From Devosia pacifica (GTDB lineage: Bacteria > Pseudomonadota > Alphaproteobacteria > Rhizobiales > Devosiaceae), in contig NZ_BMZE01000002.1 of assembly GCF_014652635.1 (NCBI RefSeq), positions 1,014,581 to 1,078,580 on the forward strand: 64,000 nt of DNA, in the 5' to 3' direction. Below the pieces are notes generated by a model that did not search any database, was not told the origin of the DNA, and was given only the letters and a program-made list of their open reading frames with translations. The translations under genes were made by a program, and so were the position numbers. This document shows, piece by piece, positions 18,669 to 26,787 of the stretch. How positions within the stretch are numbered: position 1 is the stretch's first letter; the number at the start of each line of letters is the position of its first letter.

Positions 18669-18713
18669 TCCCCGATTCCAGCGGGGACAAACGGACGATC
18701 CCCATGCGGGGAT
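18669..18713 (-). promoter_or_regulatory. Two tandem hairpins in the trbB leader
   Basis: Two inverted repeats built on the same TCCCC/GGGGA arms: 18669-18673 with 18683-18687 (9-base loop), and 18698-18703 with 18708-18713 (ATCCCC/GGGGAT, 4-base loop). In the trbB transcript the GGGGA arm nearest the gene sits about 5 bases before the ATG, so the hairpin would pair with the likely ribosome site. This could control translation of the operon or be a protein operator. The structure is seen; the role is inferred. Confidence 0.45.
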
Positions 18714-18892
18714 GATTAAAAGAGCCTGAGTTATGGCTGATTCAACAAGGAATTAGCGGCCTCGTAGTGTAGCGTGTGAAAACAGGAGAACGGCGATCCG
18801 TTCCTGCCCGGCTGCTTCCGGAAATTGCGGAAGATTTGCGAGTTGCTCGGTTCTTCGATTGACTGCCGTTGCAGAGTGCGGCTGGATTTACC

Positions 18893-20284
18893 TCATGTCA
18901 CACGAAGCCATGTCATCATTCCGCCGGCGGAATGTTCCAGCATGTGGCAGTGAAGCAGCCAATCACCGGGATTATCGGCGACGAAGGCAATCTCGACACT
19001 CTCGTCACGGTCCATCAGCAGCGTATCCCTCAGCGGACCTGTCGTGCCGTCGCGCAAGACCTGTCTGAAATGGTGTCCGTGCAAATGCATGGCATGCGGC
19101 CAAGCCGTATCATTGACGATGGCGACCTTGACTGTCTCTCCTGCGCGCGCTTCGAAAAGAGGATTATCGGGCATGTCCGCCATGCCGTTGAATGCCCAGA
19201 CCTTGCCGGCATTCACCAGTTCGGACATGCCCATCATACGGCCGGACATCGTCGCGCCTCGCATTGATCCCATGGCGCCTCCTTCCATTCGCAATTCGAT
19301 GCGGCGCGCCTCATTGACCGCACCGAGAGCAGACACCGGATTGGCTGGCAGGGCGTTGGGTGCAGGCAATCGTTCGGCATGCGCTTCGCCGTCGACATCG
19401 AAGGTCGCCAGTGCATAGCCGGAATTGCCCTCAAGCCCTACGAGATAGGCCTTCTCGTCAACGGTTGCGGTCACGTCGACAACGAGATCAGCGCGCTGCG
19501 CCGGGGCGAGAGTGAGTTGGTCGAAGCGCCGGGGCGCGTCCAGCGGCATGCCGTCGAGCGCGACGATCCAGCCTTCTAGACCCTGAGCGGCGACATTGAA
19601 AATTCTGGCATTGGCCGCATTGATGAGGCGAAGGCGTACCCGCGCATTGCGTGCGACCATGCGGCGCCAGCCGCCCGTGCCATTGACGGTCACCCAGTTG
19701 CCGATGCGGCCCGCATGGGCCCAGTCATGCATGTCGTTGAAGCCGCCGGCGATCTGCCCGTCTTCGGAGAGGCGCCAGTCGTCGATCAGCAAGACCTCAT
19801 CGAGAGCGACCTCCGGCGCACCGTTGGTCTCTTCCACAATCAGGGCGCCAGACAGGCCGCGCGCCATCTGCTCCCAGGCCCGGTTATGCGGATGGAACCA
19901 GTAGGTGCCGGCATCCGGCAGCTCGAAGTCGTAGAGGTAGCTGTCGCCCGGCGCGACGACGGACTGGGTGAGACCGGGGACGCCGTCCATGGCATTGTCG
20001 ATTCGAATCCCGTGCCAATGAACGGTTCCAGGCTGGTCGAGATCGTTGCGGAACAGCCGGCGCAGACGCTCGCCCTGACGAAGCCGGATCGGAGCACCGG
20101 GAACGGCGCCGTTATAGGACCAAACCGCCGTGTCCGGATAGTCGGCTGGCGCGATGCGCGCAGTCGCCGCACGCGCCGTGAGTGTTTCGGCCGCCTCCGT
20201 CTGCGCATGCAACGGGCGCGGAAGAGCCGATGCCGCCGCAGTGGCGACCAGGCCGGAGATCATGGTTCGTCTTGTTAGATGCAT
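18893..20284 (-). CDS. Multicopper oxidase, Tat-exported
   Basis: A periplasmic laccase-like oxidase of about 463 residues, probably oxidising Cu(I) for detoxification. A Tat-type signal (LTRRTMISGL, cleavage after LHA) is followed by three cupredoxin domains. Copper ligands are visible: HWHG, WFHPHN, HLHGHHF and the C-terminal HCHMLEHSAGGMM, whose HCHxxxHxxxxM gives the T1 copper with an axial Met. A Met-rich loop (MGSMRGATMSGRMMGM) may bind Cu(I). The start is set at MHLTRR, giving a standard signal. It ends an operon with cueR and cytochrome c. Confidence 0.94.
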   Translation of the reverse strand: MHLTRRTMISGLVATAAASALPRPLHAQTEAAETLTARAATARIAPADYPDTAVWSYNGAVPGAPIRLRQGERLRRLFRNDLDQPGTVHWHGIRIDNAMDGVPGLTQSVVAPGDSYLYDFELPDAGTYWFHPHNRAWEQMARGLSGALIVEETNGAPEVALDEVLLIDDWRLSEDGQIAGGFNDMHDWAHAGRIGNWVTVNGTGGWRRMVARNARVRLRLINAANARIFNVAAQGLEGWIVALDGMPLDAPRRFDQLTLAPAQRADLVVDVTATVDEKAYLVGLEGNSGYALATFDVDGEAHAERLPAPNALPANPVSALGAVNEARRIELRMEGGAMGSMRGATMSGRMMGMSELVNAGKVWAFNGMADMPDNPLFEARAGETVKVAIVNDTAWPHAMHLHGHHFRQVLRDGTTGPLRDTLLMDRDESVEIAFVADNPGDWLLHCHMLEHSAGGMMTWLRVT

Positions 20285-20300
20285 GTCGTCACTGTCTCCA

Positions 20301-20714
20301 CTACTCGATGCCGTTTGCCCGCTGCAGCGCGCGGACATAGGCAACGATCTTTTCGACCTCGGCTCGGTTCACCCCATCGACGGGCGGCATATTTCCGAAC
20401 CGCCAATGATGGGCGCGCACGCCATTCTGTACCGCCAGTTGGAAGGCGATGTCGGCATGGTGGTTCGGTTCATAGATGCGATGGACGAATGGTGGGCCTT
20501 GATCCGTGCCCGTGGCGTTCTCGCCATGGCAGACGGCGCAGTTGGCTGCAAACAGGTCCGCGCCATCGGCGGCAGCGCCTTCCAGATCGGGCAAGCGCAC
20601 GGTCGTACTGGCTTGCGACGATCGGGCCGGCTCGTCCTGCGCGGGCAGGAACCAGGCTCCAACACCAGCCACGATCACGGCGATGGCTCCCACTGCCACG
20701 ATTTTCTTGTTCAC
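20301..20714 (-). CDS. c-type cytochrome, single haem
   Basis: A 137-residue membrane-anchored or exported cytochrome. The N-terminal helix (KKIVAVGAIAVIVAGVGAWFL) is followed by a class I haem domain with CAVCH and a distal Met (FGNMPPVDGVN). It probably takes electrons from the neighbouring multicopper oxidase or passes them to it. The GTG start overlaps the cueR stop (GTGA) and has GAGGCG upstream, which decides it over an ATG 14 codons earlier inside cueR. Confidence 0.88.
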   Translation of the reverse strand: MNKKIVAVGAIAVIVAGVGAWFLPAQDEPARSSQASTTVRLPDLEGAAADGADLFAANCAVCHGENATGTDQGPPFVHRIYEPNHHADIAFQLAVQNGVRAHHWRFGNMPPVDGVNRAEVEKIVAYVRALQRANGIE

Positions 20715-21109
20715 TGCGTCGCCTCGCTTCCCGAAAGATCGTCGAGTATGGGGCAATCGGGACGATCGTCGCCGTGGCAGCGATGGATCAGCGTTTCGAG
20801 TGTGCGGCGGAGCGATTGAAGCTCGGCGATCTTGGACGTGATCCGGTCCAGGTGATCGCTGGCGATGTTTCTGACGTCGGCGCTTGCCCGGTCACGATCC
20901 TCGTAGAGCGACATTAGGGAGCGACAGTCTTCGATCGAGAAGCCCAACGATCGCGCGCGCGACAGGAACGCCAGCTTGTACACGTCGGCCTCGCTGAAGG
21001 CGCGGTAGCCGTTCTGGCCGCGCTTCGGCCGAACGAGACCTATGTCCTCATAGTAGCGGATCGTCTTGGCGGGCAGGCCGCTCGCTTCGGCGACGTCTCC
21101 AATGTTCAT
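20711..21109 (-). CDS. cueR: CueR-type MerR family copper regulator
   Basis: A regulator of about 132 residues. The MerR helix-turn-helix (MNIGDVAEASGLPAKTIRYY) and coiled dimerisation helix are followed by a metal loop CHGDDRPDC: two Cys seven residues apart then PILDDL, as in Cu(I)/Ag(I)-sensing CueR. The ATG at 21109 follows AGGAGG. Its own promoter (21134-21164) has the MerR-type 19-bp spacer and dyad, so it is autoregulated and heads the operon with cytochrome c and multicopper oxidase. Confidence 0.93.
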   Translation of the reverse strand: MNIGDVAEASGLPAKTIRYYEDIGLVRPKRGQNGYRAFSEADVYKLAFLSRARSLGFSIEDCRSLMSLYEDRDRASADVRNIASDHLDRITSKIAELQSLRRTLETLIHRCHGDDRPDCPILDDLSGSEATQ

Positions 21110-21133
21110 GGGCGCATCCTCCTGATGCACGGT

Positions 21134-21164
21134 AATATAGGGATTCCAGCTACTGGAAGGTCAA
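21134..21164 (-). promoter_or_regulatory. CueR-type promoter of cueR-cytochrome c-MCO
   Basis: Read on the minus strand: -35 TTGACC (21159-21164), a 19-bp spacer and -10 TATATT (21134-21139). Within the spacer TTCCAGTAGCTGGAA (21144-21158) is a perfect 6-3-6 dyad. A 19-bp rather than 17-bp spacer is diagnostic of MerR-family activation. The cueR start lies 25 bases beyond the -10. Confidence 0.85.
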
Positions 21165-21183
21165 GCCCCTTTGCGACTTTGGA

Positions 21184-21203
21184 ACCTTCCTGCGCTGGAA
21201 GGT
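21184..21203 (+). promoter_or_regulatory. Second CueR-like dyad upstream of the DUF305 gene
   Basis: ACCTTCC and GGAAGGT arms six bases apart, centred at 21193.5, with CTGGAA as in the other sites. A 19-bp-spacer reading would give -35 TTGGAA (21179-21184) and a weak -10 CGTTAA at 21204. It probably serves the plus-strand DUF305 gene at 21242. It is weaker than the other sites. Confidence 0.55.
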
Positions 21204-21241
21204 CGTTAATTTGGGAAAAGAACAAAACATGGAGGCAAAGC

Positions 21242-22096
21242 ATGCATTACGGCCGCTTCTTCGCGATGATCGCCACATCGACCGTGGTGATGTTCGGATT
21301 GATGTATCTGAACACCTATCTTCTCAGCCACGTCTTCTGGTCGGAGACCCGGGCCTACATGGCCCTTGTGATGGGCGCGTCCATGGCGGTCATCATGCTC
21401 GCCTTCATGCTGTCCATGTACGCGAACCGTACCGCGAACATCGCCATTTTCGCCGGTTCGGTTGTCGTCTTCGCTGCTGCACTATGGCTGGTGCGCAGCC
21501 AGGTTACCGTCGAGGACCGCAGCTACATGAGCGCAATGATCCCGCACCATTCGATCGCGATCATGACGTCGAGCCGCGCCAACATAACCGATCCGCGGGT
21601 GCGCACCCTGGCCGACGACATCATCTACGCCCAGGACAAGGAGATCGCCGAGATGCGCTATCTGATCGCCGACATCGACGCCAACGGGAAGGCCACGCAG
21701 CGCGCGGCGACGACTCCGGCGGAGCTTGTCGGCGCTGAGGAAGCGCTCGCCAGTGAAGAACTTTCCAAGGTCGATCCGGAGTTCCTGACCGAGGATGAGA
21801 TCGCTCGGGTTTTCCCGGATGGCGCAGCCTGCCGCTTCACCTATACCGAGGGCAGCCCGCCCGTGCTGGTCGCGGGCGAGAGCGCGCAAGGAACGGCTGC
21901 TTTGGTCAAGATCAGCGGCGACCTCGTTCGCCTTGACGCAAGCGAAACCGGCCCTGAAGGGGGCACGTTCACCGCCGAGCCGCTCTCGGCTGAACTGCAT
22001 GAGACCGACAGTGGCGATCTTTACGATCTGGTAGTGACGGCCGGCGCGGAGTACGAGGCCGGCTTCCGCGGCCAGTACACCTGCGCGGGCTCCTAG
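21242..22096 (+). CDS. DUF305 membrane protein
   Basis: A 284-residue protein. About three N-terminal membrane helices (to about residue 85) are followed by a DUF305 core with the characteristic MSAMIPHHSIAIMTS and DIIYAQDKEIAEM segments, and a further C-terminal domain of about 110 residues with a single Cys near each end (ACRFTYTEG and QYTCAGS), possibly a disulfide. DUF305 proteins occur widely in metal-resistance loci and the Met/His motif may bind copper. The start at 21242 follows GGAGG; the longer frame upstream would run through the promoter. Confidence 0.85.
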   Translation: MHYGRFFAMIATSTVVMFGLMYLNTYLLSHVFWSETRAYMALVMGASMAVIMLAFMLSMYANRTANIAIFAGSVVVFAAALWLVRSQVTVEDRSYMSAMIPHHSIAIMTSSRANITDPRVRTLADDIIYAQDKEIAEMRYLIADIDANGKATQRAATTPAELVGAEEALASEELSKVDPEFLTEDEIARVFPDGAACRFTYTEGSPPVLVAGESAQGTAALVKISGDLVRLDASETGPEGGTFTAEPLSAELHETDSGDLYDLVVTAGAEYEAGFRGQYTCAGS

Positions 22097-22105
22097 GAGG
22101 CGGTG

Positions 22106-22867
22106 ATGGCGAAGGACGGAACCCGGACCGCGCAACTCTATCGCATGGTGATGCGCGATCACCTCTGCCCCTATGGCCTGAAGTCGAAGGATCTTCTCAA
22201 GCGTCGGGGCTTTGAGGTTGATGACCATCACTTGACCACGCGCGAAGAGACCGACGCCTTCATGGAGGACCAAGGTGTGGAGACGACGCCGCAGACCTTC
22301 ATCGGTGGCGAACGGGTCGGTGGTTACGACGATCTGCGGGTCTATTTCGAGATCGATCCGCCGCCGGAGGCGCAAAGCGACACCTCCTACAGGCCGGTTA
22401 TCGCCATTTTCGCGGTAGCCGCCCTGCTGGCGCTGGGGTTGTCCTGGAACCAATACGGCACGGTGCTGACGCTGCGGGCGCTTGAGTGGTTCATCTCGCT
22501 GTCGATGACCATTCTGGCGATCCAGAAATTGCAGAATGTCGAGAGCTTCTCGACCATGTTCCTGAACTACGACCTGCTGGCGCGCCGGTGGGTGCCCTAT
22601 GGCACGATCTATCCGTTTGGCGAGGCGCTGGCCGGTATCCTGATGACGGCCGGCATCCTCGCCTGGATATCGGCGCCGGTGGCGCTGTTCATCGGCACGG
22701 TCGGCGCTGTCAGCATCTTCAAGGCGGTCTACATCGACAAGCGCGAGCTTAAATGCGCCTGTGTTGGGGGCAGCTCTTCGGTGCCGCTCGGCTTCGTCTC
22801 CCTGACCGAAAGCCTCATGATGATGGCCATGGGCATCTGGATGCCGCTCAAGGCATTCCTGATCTGA
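22106..22867 (+). CDS. Glutaredoxin-like domain fused to MauE-type membrane domain
   Basis: A 253-residue fusion. Residues 1-80 form a glutaredoxin-like fold (LYRMVMRDHLCPYGLKSKDLLKRRGFEV, a TTPQTFI cis-Pro block and GGYDDLRVYF). The active site reads CPYG, with only the first Cys of CPYC. Residues 90-253 contain four to five hydrophobic helices of the MauE/DoxX-like family, with a CACVGG motif between the last helices. Thiol transfer across the membrane is plausible. The ATG at 22106 follows AGGAGG at five bases. It lies nine bases after the DUF305 stop, in the same operon. Confidence 0.85.
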   Translation: MAKDGTRTAQLYRMVMRDHLCPYGLKSKDLLKRRGFEVDDHHLTTREETDAFMEDQGVETTPQTFIGGERVGGYDDLRVYFEIDPPPEAQSDTSYRPVIAIFAVAALLALGLSWNQYGTVLTLRALEWFISLSMTILAIQKLQNVESFSTMFLNYDLLARRWVPYGTIYPFGEALAGILMTAGILAWISAPVALFIGTVGAVSIFKAVYIDKRELKCACVGGSSSVPLGFVSLTESLMMMAMGIWMPLKAFLI

Positions 22868-22882
22868 TCCATCCGCCGACCC

Positions 22883-22913
22883 TTGACCCTCCAGTTGCTG
22901 GAACCTTTAAATA
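22883..22913 (+). promoter_or_regulatory. CueR-type promoter of the APC permease gene
   Basis: -35 TTGACC (22883-22888), a 19-bp spacer and -10 TAAATA (22908-22913). The spacer contains TCCAG TTG CTGGA (22890-22902), the same dyad core as the cueR promoter. It lies about 60 bases upstream of the permease ATG. Confidence 0.8.
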
Positions 22914-22971
22914 GATCAGCGACTCGGCGTCACTCGCCGACACTGGGAAAAGCGATTTCGAGCGGACGATC

Positions 22972-24279
22972 ATGACGGACTACAAAAAAGACAGCATTAC
23001 TTTGCCTGGCGCCATCGCCATGGGCACCGGGGTCATGATCGGGGCGGGGATCCTCGCTCTGACCGGGCAGATGGCGGAATTGGCCGGACCTCTGTTTCCG
23101 CTCTCCTTTATTGCCGGCGCCATCGTCACGGCCTTCAGCGCCTACACCTATGTCAAAATGTCGAACGCCTATCCCTCGGCCGGTGGCATCGGCATGATCC
23201 TGGTCAAGGCCTACGGGCCGACGACCGTCGCGGCAGGCGCGGCGCTTTTGATGGCGCTGTCGATGGTCATCAACGAGAGCCTCGTCGCGCGAACCTTCGC
23301 CGCCTATGCGCTGCGGGGATTGGGGGTTGAGCCCACAGGCTGGCTGGTGCCGACCATCGGCGTCGCCGTCATCGTCTTCGCCTGGCTTGTGAACGTGTCG
23401 GGAAACCGGTCGGTCGGGTTGCTGTCTATTGTGATGGCGTTCCTGAAGGTTTTCGGGATCGCATTGTTCGGCGTTGCGGCGCTTTGGGCCGGTGGTTTTT
23501 CCTTCGAGGCGACGGGCGGCGAGACCGGGGCGGGAGGGTTTCTGGCTTCAGCTGCGCTCGCTATCCTCGCCTTCAAGGGGTTTACGACGATCACCAACAG
23601 CGGCGCCGAGATCACCGAGCCGCACCGCAATGTCGGCCGCGCCATCGTGGTCTCGATCGCGATCTGCGTCGTCGTCTATCTCCTTGTGGCTTTCGCGGTC
23701 GGCTCTAGCCTGCCGCTCGATCGTATCATCGCCGCCAAGGATTATGCGCTGGCCGAGGCGGCGGCACCGGCCTTCGGGCAGGTTGGTTTCTATCTGACGG
23801 TGGCTCTGGCCCTGATTGCTACGGCGTCCGGCCTGATCGCCAGCGTTTTCGCGGTCTCGCGCATGCTGGCCATGCTGACCGACATGAAGCTCGTGCCGCA
23901 CAGCCATTTCGGTATGCCAGGGGCGATCCGTGATCATACGCTCGTCTACACTGTGGTGATCGCCAGCCTTCTGACCATCTTCTTCGATCTCGGCCGGATC
24001 GCCTCGCTCGGCGCGTTCTTCTATCTGGTGATGGACATGGTCATCCACTGGGGTGTGTACCGGAACCTCAGGCATGACATCGGCGCCCGGTCATGGATCC
24101 TGCTGACGGCGATCACGCTCGACGCGGTGGTGCTCGCAGCCTTCGGACTGATGAAGTGGCAGGCGGACCCGGCGATCGTCGTCATTGCCGTCGGCGGGAT
24201 TGCCGTCGTCTTTGCCTTCGAGGCGGTATTCCTGCGGCTTCGTCCGCCGTCGACCGGTCACATGCATCATTCGGGCTGA
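22972..24279 (+). CDS. APC family permease in the copper regulon
   Basis: A 435-residue integral membrane protein with about 12 helices. Family marks include the first-helix Gly motif GVMIGAGILALTGQ and the GFTTITNSGAEITEPHRNVGRAI block. APC members move amino acids or related compounds; the substrate here is unknown. The dedicated CueR-type promoter immediately upstream is the surprise. A copper-linked amino-acid or peptide transport role is inferred only from this. GAGCGGACGATC precedes the ATG, a weak ribosome site. Confidence 0.88.
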   Translation: MTDYKKDSITLPGAIAMGTGVMIGAGILALTGQMAELAGPLFPLSFIAGAIVTAFSAYTYVKMSNAYPSAGGIGMILVKAYGPTTVAAGAALLMALSMVINESLVARTFAAYALRGLGVEPTGWLVPTIGVAVIVFAWLVNVSGNRSVGLLSIVMAFLKVFGIALFGVAALWAGGFSFEATGGETGAGGFLASAALAILAFKGFTTITNSGAEITEPHRNVGRAIVVSIAICVVVYLLVAFAVGSSLPLDRIIAAKDYALAEAAAPAFGQVGFYLTVALALIATASGLIASVFAVSRMLAMLTDMKLVPHSHFGMPGAIRDHTLVYTVVIASLLTIFFDLGRIASLGAFFYLVMDMVIHWGVYRNLRHDIGARSWILLTAITLDAVVLAAFGLMKWQADPAIVVIAVGGIAVVFAFEAVFLRLRPPSTGHMHHSG

Positions 24280-24307
24280 GCTGGAAGATAAAAGGACAAT
24301 CAGGCTC

Positions 24308-24338
24308 TTGACCTTCCGGTTACTGGAAGCAGTACCTT
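24308..24338 (+). promoter_or_regulatory. CueR-type promoter of the copA ATPase gene
   Basis: -35 TTGACC (24308-24313), a 19-bp spacer and -10 TACCTT (24333-24338). The spacer has TTCCGG TTA CTGGAA (24314-24328), a dyad with one mismatched pair. The gene's ATG lies 31 bases downstream. Confidence 0.82.
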
Positions 24339-24368
24339 GTGCGCCAAGTCAGTCAGGAAGCATTCGAA

Positions 24369-26750
24369 ATGGCGCAGCATTCTCACCAGCATCACGACCA
24401 AACGTCGCACAATCACGATGGCCACGATCATGCCGGCCATGATCACCCGGCTCCGAAAGCCGGCGAAACGGCAACCGATCCCGTTTGCGGGATGACGGTG
24501 ACGATCAAGCCTGAGGCGCGCATGCGCGACTTCGGGGGTGACACCTTCTACTTTTGCTCCGATGGCTGCCGGACGAAGTTCGATGCCGATCCGTATTTTT
24601 ACGCCTCGGGCAACGCGGCGAAGGTCGGCAAGCGTGCGCCGCAGGGCACGCAGTGGACCTGTCCCATGCATCCGGAGATCGTGCGTGACGAACCCGGCGC
24701 CTGCCCGAAATGCGGCATGGCGCTCGAGCCGATGGTGCCGTCCGACGAGCCAAGCGAGGAACTGACCGATTTCACGCGGCGGATGTGGATCAGCGCCGCC
24801 GCTGCGGTGCCCCTGGTGATCCTGACGATGGGTGAACTGGTCGGTCTTCCCGTCCGCGACTGGATCGGCCATCAGATCGCGATCTACTTAGAGTTTCTCC
24901 TCGCCACGCCGATCGTGCTGTGGGCGGCGCTGCCGTTTTTCCAGCGCGGCTGGGACTCCGTAAAGAACCGATCGCCCAACATGTGGACGCTCATATCGCT
25001 CGGTGTCGGCGCGGCCTATCTCTACTCCCTCGTCGCGACCTTCCTGCCCGGCGTCTTTCCCGAGCAGTACCGGATGGGGGGCATGGTCGGCACCTACTAC
25101 GAGGCCGCGGTCGTCATCATCGCGCTGATCTTCGTCGGTCAGGTGCTGGAGTTGCGTGCCCGCGAGCGCACCGGCGACGCTATCCGGGCGCTGATGGACC
25201 TTGCGCCCAAGACCGCGCGACGCATCCTGTCCGACGGCTCCGAATATGACGCGCCGCTGGAGAACATTGTCGAAGGCGACCTGCTACGCGTACGCCCCGG
25301 CGACAGCGTGCCGGTCGACGGTGAAGTGGCCGAGGGCCGGTCTTCGATCGACGAGAGTATGATCACCGGCGAGGCCGTCCCCATCGAGAAAACCGAGGGC
25401 GACCGGGTGACCGGCGGAACGATCAACAAGAACGGCACGCTGGCGATTCGCGCGACGGCGGTCGGCTCAGACACGGTGCTTGCGCAGATCGTCGACATGG
25501 TGGCCGGGGCGCGCCGTTCGCGCGCGCCCATTCAAGGCCTGGCCGATCGGGTCTCGGAAGTCTTCGTGCCGACGGTCGTCGGCATCGCCATCCTCGCCTT
25601 TGTCGTCTGGCTTTTTGCCGGACCGAGTCCCGCCTTCGTCTTCGCAATCGCGGCGGCAGTGTCGGTCCTGATCATCGCCTGTCCCTGCGCGCTCGGGCTT
25701 GCAACGCCGATCTCGATCACCACGGCGGCGGGACGCGGCGCGCAGGCAGGCGTTCTCATCAAGGACGCCGAGGCGCTGGAGCGCATGGCGCGCGTCGACA
25801 CGCTGATCGTCGACAAGACCGGAACGCTGACCGAGGGACGGCCGAAGCTGACCGATGTGATCGCCCTTGGGGATATTCCGGAGGACGACGTTCTCGCATT
25901 GGCAGCAGCCTTGGAGCGCGGTTCCGAACATCCATTGGCCGAAGCCATTCTCGAGGGCGCGCGGGAGCGGGGCGTGCCACTCGACAAGGCCACGGACTTT
26001 GAAGCCGTCACCGGCAAGGGCGTGACGGGAACAGTGGGCGGCCGCTCCATCGCGCTCGGCAACACCGCGCTAATGCAGGCAATCGGCGGTGACGCCGCTA
26101 GCGGTGAGGAAAAGGCCGACGCTCTCAGGACCGAGGGCAAGACCGCGATGTTCGTCGCCGTAGACGGCACCCTTGCCGGTATCGTCGCCGTGGCGGACCC
26201 CATCAAGGAAACGACCGCGGCCGCGATCCGTGACCTGCATGCGCAGGGATTGCGCGTCATCATGGCGACCGGCGACAATCAGCGCACCGCCGAGGCGGTG
26301 GCGGCAAAGCTCGGCATCGACGACGTGCGCGCCGGCGTTCTGCCGGAAGGCAAGAAAGCCTTTGTCGACGAGTTGCGCGCGGCGGGCCGTTCGGTGGCCA
26401 TGGCGGGCGACGGCGTCAACGACGCGCCCGCGCTCGCCGCTGCCGATGTCGGCATTGCCATGGGCACGGGCGCCGATGTTGCCGTGGAAAGTGCAGGGCT
26501 AACATTGCTGGGCGGCGATCTCACAGGGATCGTACGGGCGCGAAAGCTCGCCAAGGCGACCCTGCGCAACATCAAGCAGAACCTGTTCTTTGCCTTCGTC
26601 TACAACACGGCCGGCGTGCCGATCGCAGCCGGTGTGCTCTACCCCGTCTTCGGCCTGTTGCTCTCGCCGATGATCGCGGCCGCCGCCATGTCGCTGTCAT
26701 CGGTCTCGGTGATCGCCAACGCGCTCAGACTGCGGCGGCTGGACCTCTGA
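24369..26750 (+). CDS. copA: Copper-exporting P1B-1 ATPase with YHS-like domain
   Basis: A 793-residue Cu(I) efflux pump. The N-terminus is His-rich (1-30), followed by a YHS-like domain (DPVCGMTV, FYFCSDGCRTKF, about 37-80) and a heavy-metal-binding CPMHPEI...CPKCGM element (98-117). The membrane and catalytic core has TGEA (333-336), the ion-binding CPC (438-440), DKTGT near 477 and [12 protein letters not shown]. The last helix pair has YN and MSLSS, the P1B-1 signature. The start is set at MAQHSHQ, with AGGAAG upstream. The CueR-type promoter directly upstream predicts copper induction. Confidence 0.96.
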   Translation: MAQHSHQHHDQTSHNHDGHDHAGHDHPAPKAGETATDPVCGMTVTIKPEARMRDFGGDTFYFCSDGCRTKFDADPYFYASGNAAKVGKRAPQGTQWTCPMHPEIVRDEPGACPKCGMALEPMVPSDEPSEELTDFTRRMWISAAAAVPLVILTMGELVGLPVRDWIGHQIAIYLEFLLATPIVLWAALPFFQRGWDSVKNRSPNMWTLISLGVGAAYLYSLVATFLPGVFPEQYRMGGMVGTYYEAAVVIIALIFVGQVLELRARERTGDAIRALMDLAPKTARRILSDGSEYDAPLENIVEGDLLRVRPGDSVPVDGEVAEGRSSIDESMITGEAVPIEKTEGDRVTGGTINKNGTLAIRATAVGSDTVLAQIVDMVAGARRSRAPIQGLADRVSEVFVPTVVGIAILAFVVWLFAGPSPAFVFAIAAAVSVLIIACPCALGLATPISITTAAGRGAQAGVLIKDAEALERMARVDTLIVDKTGTLTEGRPKLTDVIALGDIPEDDVLALAAALERGSEHPLAEAILEGARERGVPLDKATDFEAVTGKGVTGTVGGRSIALGNTALMQAIGGDAASGEEKADALRTEGKTAMFVAVDGTLAGIVAVADPIKETTAAAIRDLHAQGLRVIMATGDNQRTAEAVAAKLGIDDVRAGVLPEGKKAFVDELRAAGRSVAMAGDGVNDAPALAAADVGIAMGTGADVAVESAGLTLLGGDLTGIVRARKLAKATLRNIKQNLFFAFVYNTAGVPIAAGVLYPVFGLLLSPMIAAAAMSLSSVSVIANALRLRRLDL

Positions 26751-26787
26751 ATTCGGAATTGAACGCGTTCTTGCTCAAGGTGTCAAA

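Noticed and set aside
21482..22453. 323-residue minus-strand frame
   Set aside because: Covers parts of two plus-strand genes and their junction; no protein features.
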